Program-made: the position numbers and the translations under genes | Shown: one piece after another, positions 63,312 to 64,000 of the stretch | How positions within the stretch are numbered: the first letter of the stretch is position 1 | How the letters are laid out: each line of letters starts with the position of its first letter | The notes under the pieces: generated by a model | Database searches by the model: none | Told to the model about the DNA's origin: nothing | What the model saw: the letters and a program-made list of their open reading frames with translations, nothing else | Origin: Streptomyces cavernicola | GTDB taxonomy: Bacteria; Actinomycetota; Actinomycetes; Streptomycetales; Streptomycetaceae | Assembly (NCBI RefSeq): GCF_029968035.1 | Contig: NZ_JASCIQ010000001.1 | Location: 62,001 to 126,000 of the forward strand | Direction: 5' to 3' | DNA: 64,000 bases

Positions 63312-63974
63312 GTGTCCGTTCTCCTCGAGCAGCCCGCAAGCCTGGTCGCCTACCGCCCGAACAAGCCGACCGCCATGGTCGTCGTGGCGGACCCGCGCGT
63401 CCGTTCCACCGTCACCCGCCACCTCTGGGCGCTCGGAGTACGCGACGTCATCGAGGCGTCCTCGATCGCCGAGGCCCGTCCCCGCATCGGCAACCCGCGC
63501 GACATCTGCGTCGCCGATGTCCACCTGCCCGACGGTTCGGGCCTGACCCTGCTGTCCGAGACCCGCGCGGCGGGCTGGCCCAACGGCCTCGCCCTCTCCG
63601 CCGCCGACGACATCGGCGCCGTCCGCAACGCCCTCGCGGGCGGCGTGAAGGGGTACGTCGTCACCGGCACCCGCACCAACGTCGGCCTCCCCACCCGTCC
63701 CGGCGCCGCACCCATCGGCGCCGCCGCGGCCCGTATGCACCGCCGCCCGCCGGGCGCCCCGAGCCACCCGGGCGGGTACCGCGAGCTGTCCGGGCGCGAG
63801 GTGGAGGTGCTGCGACTGGTCGCGGAGGGCCAGTCCAACAAGGCCATCGGCGTCTCGATGGGCCTGTCCGCCCTGACCGTGAAGAGCCACCTCGCCCGTA
63901 TCGCCCGCAAGCTCGGCACGGGCGACCGAGCCGGAATGGTCGCCGTCGCCCTGCGCACCGGCATCATCCACTGA
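63312..63974 (+). CDS. Response-regulator-like protein with LuxR-type DNA-binding domain
   Basis: 220 aa from the GTG at 63312, chosen because AGGAGG lies 4 nt upstream. The receiver-like part has TAMVVVADPRVRSTVTRHL, then DICVADVHLPDGSGLTLL with the Asp at the phosphorylation position, and ALAGGVKGYVVTG. The C-terminal helix-turn-helix is YRELSGREVEVLRLVAEGQSNKAIGVSMGLSALTVKSHLARIARKLG (in part). The first acidic pocket is reduced (VADPRV instead of DD), so phosphorylation may be absent. No histidine kinase is adjacent: an orphan regulator. Confidence 0.88.
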   Translation: MSVLLEQPASLVAYRPNKPTAMVVVADPRVRSTVTRHLWALGVRDVIEASSIAEARPRIGNPRDICVADVHLPDGSGLTLLSETRAAGWPNGLALSAADDIGAVRNALAGGVKGYVVTGTRTNVGLPTRPGAAPIGAAAARMHRRPPGAPSHPGGYRELSGREVEVLRLVAEGQSNKAIGVSMGLSALTVKSHLARIARKLGTGDRAGMVAVALRTGIIH

Positions 63975-64000
63975 TCCGACCGACCCTCCCCACAAGGGGA

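Overview
The window is high-GC actinobacterial DNA, almost certainly from a Streptomyces chromosome. Indicators are the very strong G/C third-position bias, GTG/TTG starts, apparently leaderless promoters (TANNNT 6-7 nt before ATG/GTG), and family content typical of the genus: PopR/ClpP3/ClpP4, SAV2148-type HEPN protein, DUF1707-FHA, DUF574 methyltransferase, DUF3000, TIGR04222 proteins and the HemQ coproporphyrin-type heme pathway. No rRNA, tRNA, CRISPR array, integrase or transposase was seen.

Layout. 0-29.4 kb is arm-like, mixed-function DNA: two sugar ABC permeases (the second cut by the window edge), a small-molecule phosphotransferase, a DnaQ-like exonuclease, the HEPN protein with a possible 20-aa leader ORF, an MFS exporter, a LysR regulator divergent from a lipoamide-dehydrogenase-like flavoprotein, an M14-like peptidase, DUF1707-FHA, GNAT, a trehalohydrolase (treZ) with an altered catalytic-acid position, an M24 peptidase, a broken LysE exporter, a phosphodiesterase, a PDZ membrane protein, a phenoxazinone-synthase-like multicopper oxidase, a tyrosine phosphatase, an LCMT-type methyltransferase and a NUDIX hydrolase. 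Next comes an alternative Clp protease module: a TetR-thioredoxin-like fusion, a divergent ClpX, PopR, ClpP4 and ClpP3. An 11-kb stretch (6-17 kb) is studded with the palindrome ACGCGCGCGT.

29.5-44.2 kb looks like conserved core: msrB, murC, a RibD-type reductase divergent from zapE, a Tat-exported DUF839 protein, ppk2, an SPFH/NfeD pair, an AAC(3)-like acetyltransferase, a lipoprotein polysaccharide deacetylase, an AIM24-ABC transporter operon and a Pth2-type peptidyl-tRNA hydrolase. 44.2-47.5 kb is a lower-GC accessory insert with three tandem Imm49-type immunity genes, one intact and two decayed, plus the remnant of an FG-GAP protein.

48-64 kb returns to core-like DNA: a zinc-ribbon membrane protein, a phosphotriesterase-family hydrolase, a DUF692 (MNIO) enzyme with a fused partner-like domain followed by TIGR04222 membrane proteins, one with a Cys/Gly-rich tail, a secreted Tap-type hydrolase, and the heme genes hemQ, hemG and hemE. 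A CoA-disulfide-reductase-like flavoprotein, DUF3000 and a LuxR-type regulator complete it.

The best candidates for an undescribed system are (i) the MNIO-fusion/Cys-rich TIGR04222 cluster at 50.3-53.8 kb, which has the architecture of a peptide-cysteine modification system acting on a membrane-anchored tail, and (ii) the orphan Imm49 array. The ClpX paralogue beside ClpP3/ClpP4, with ClpP4 lacking its catalytic histidine, is a third.
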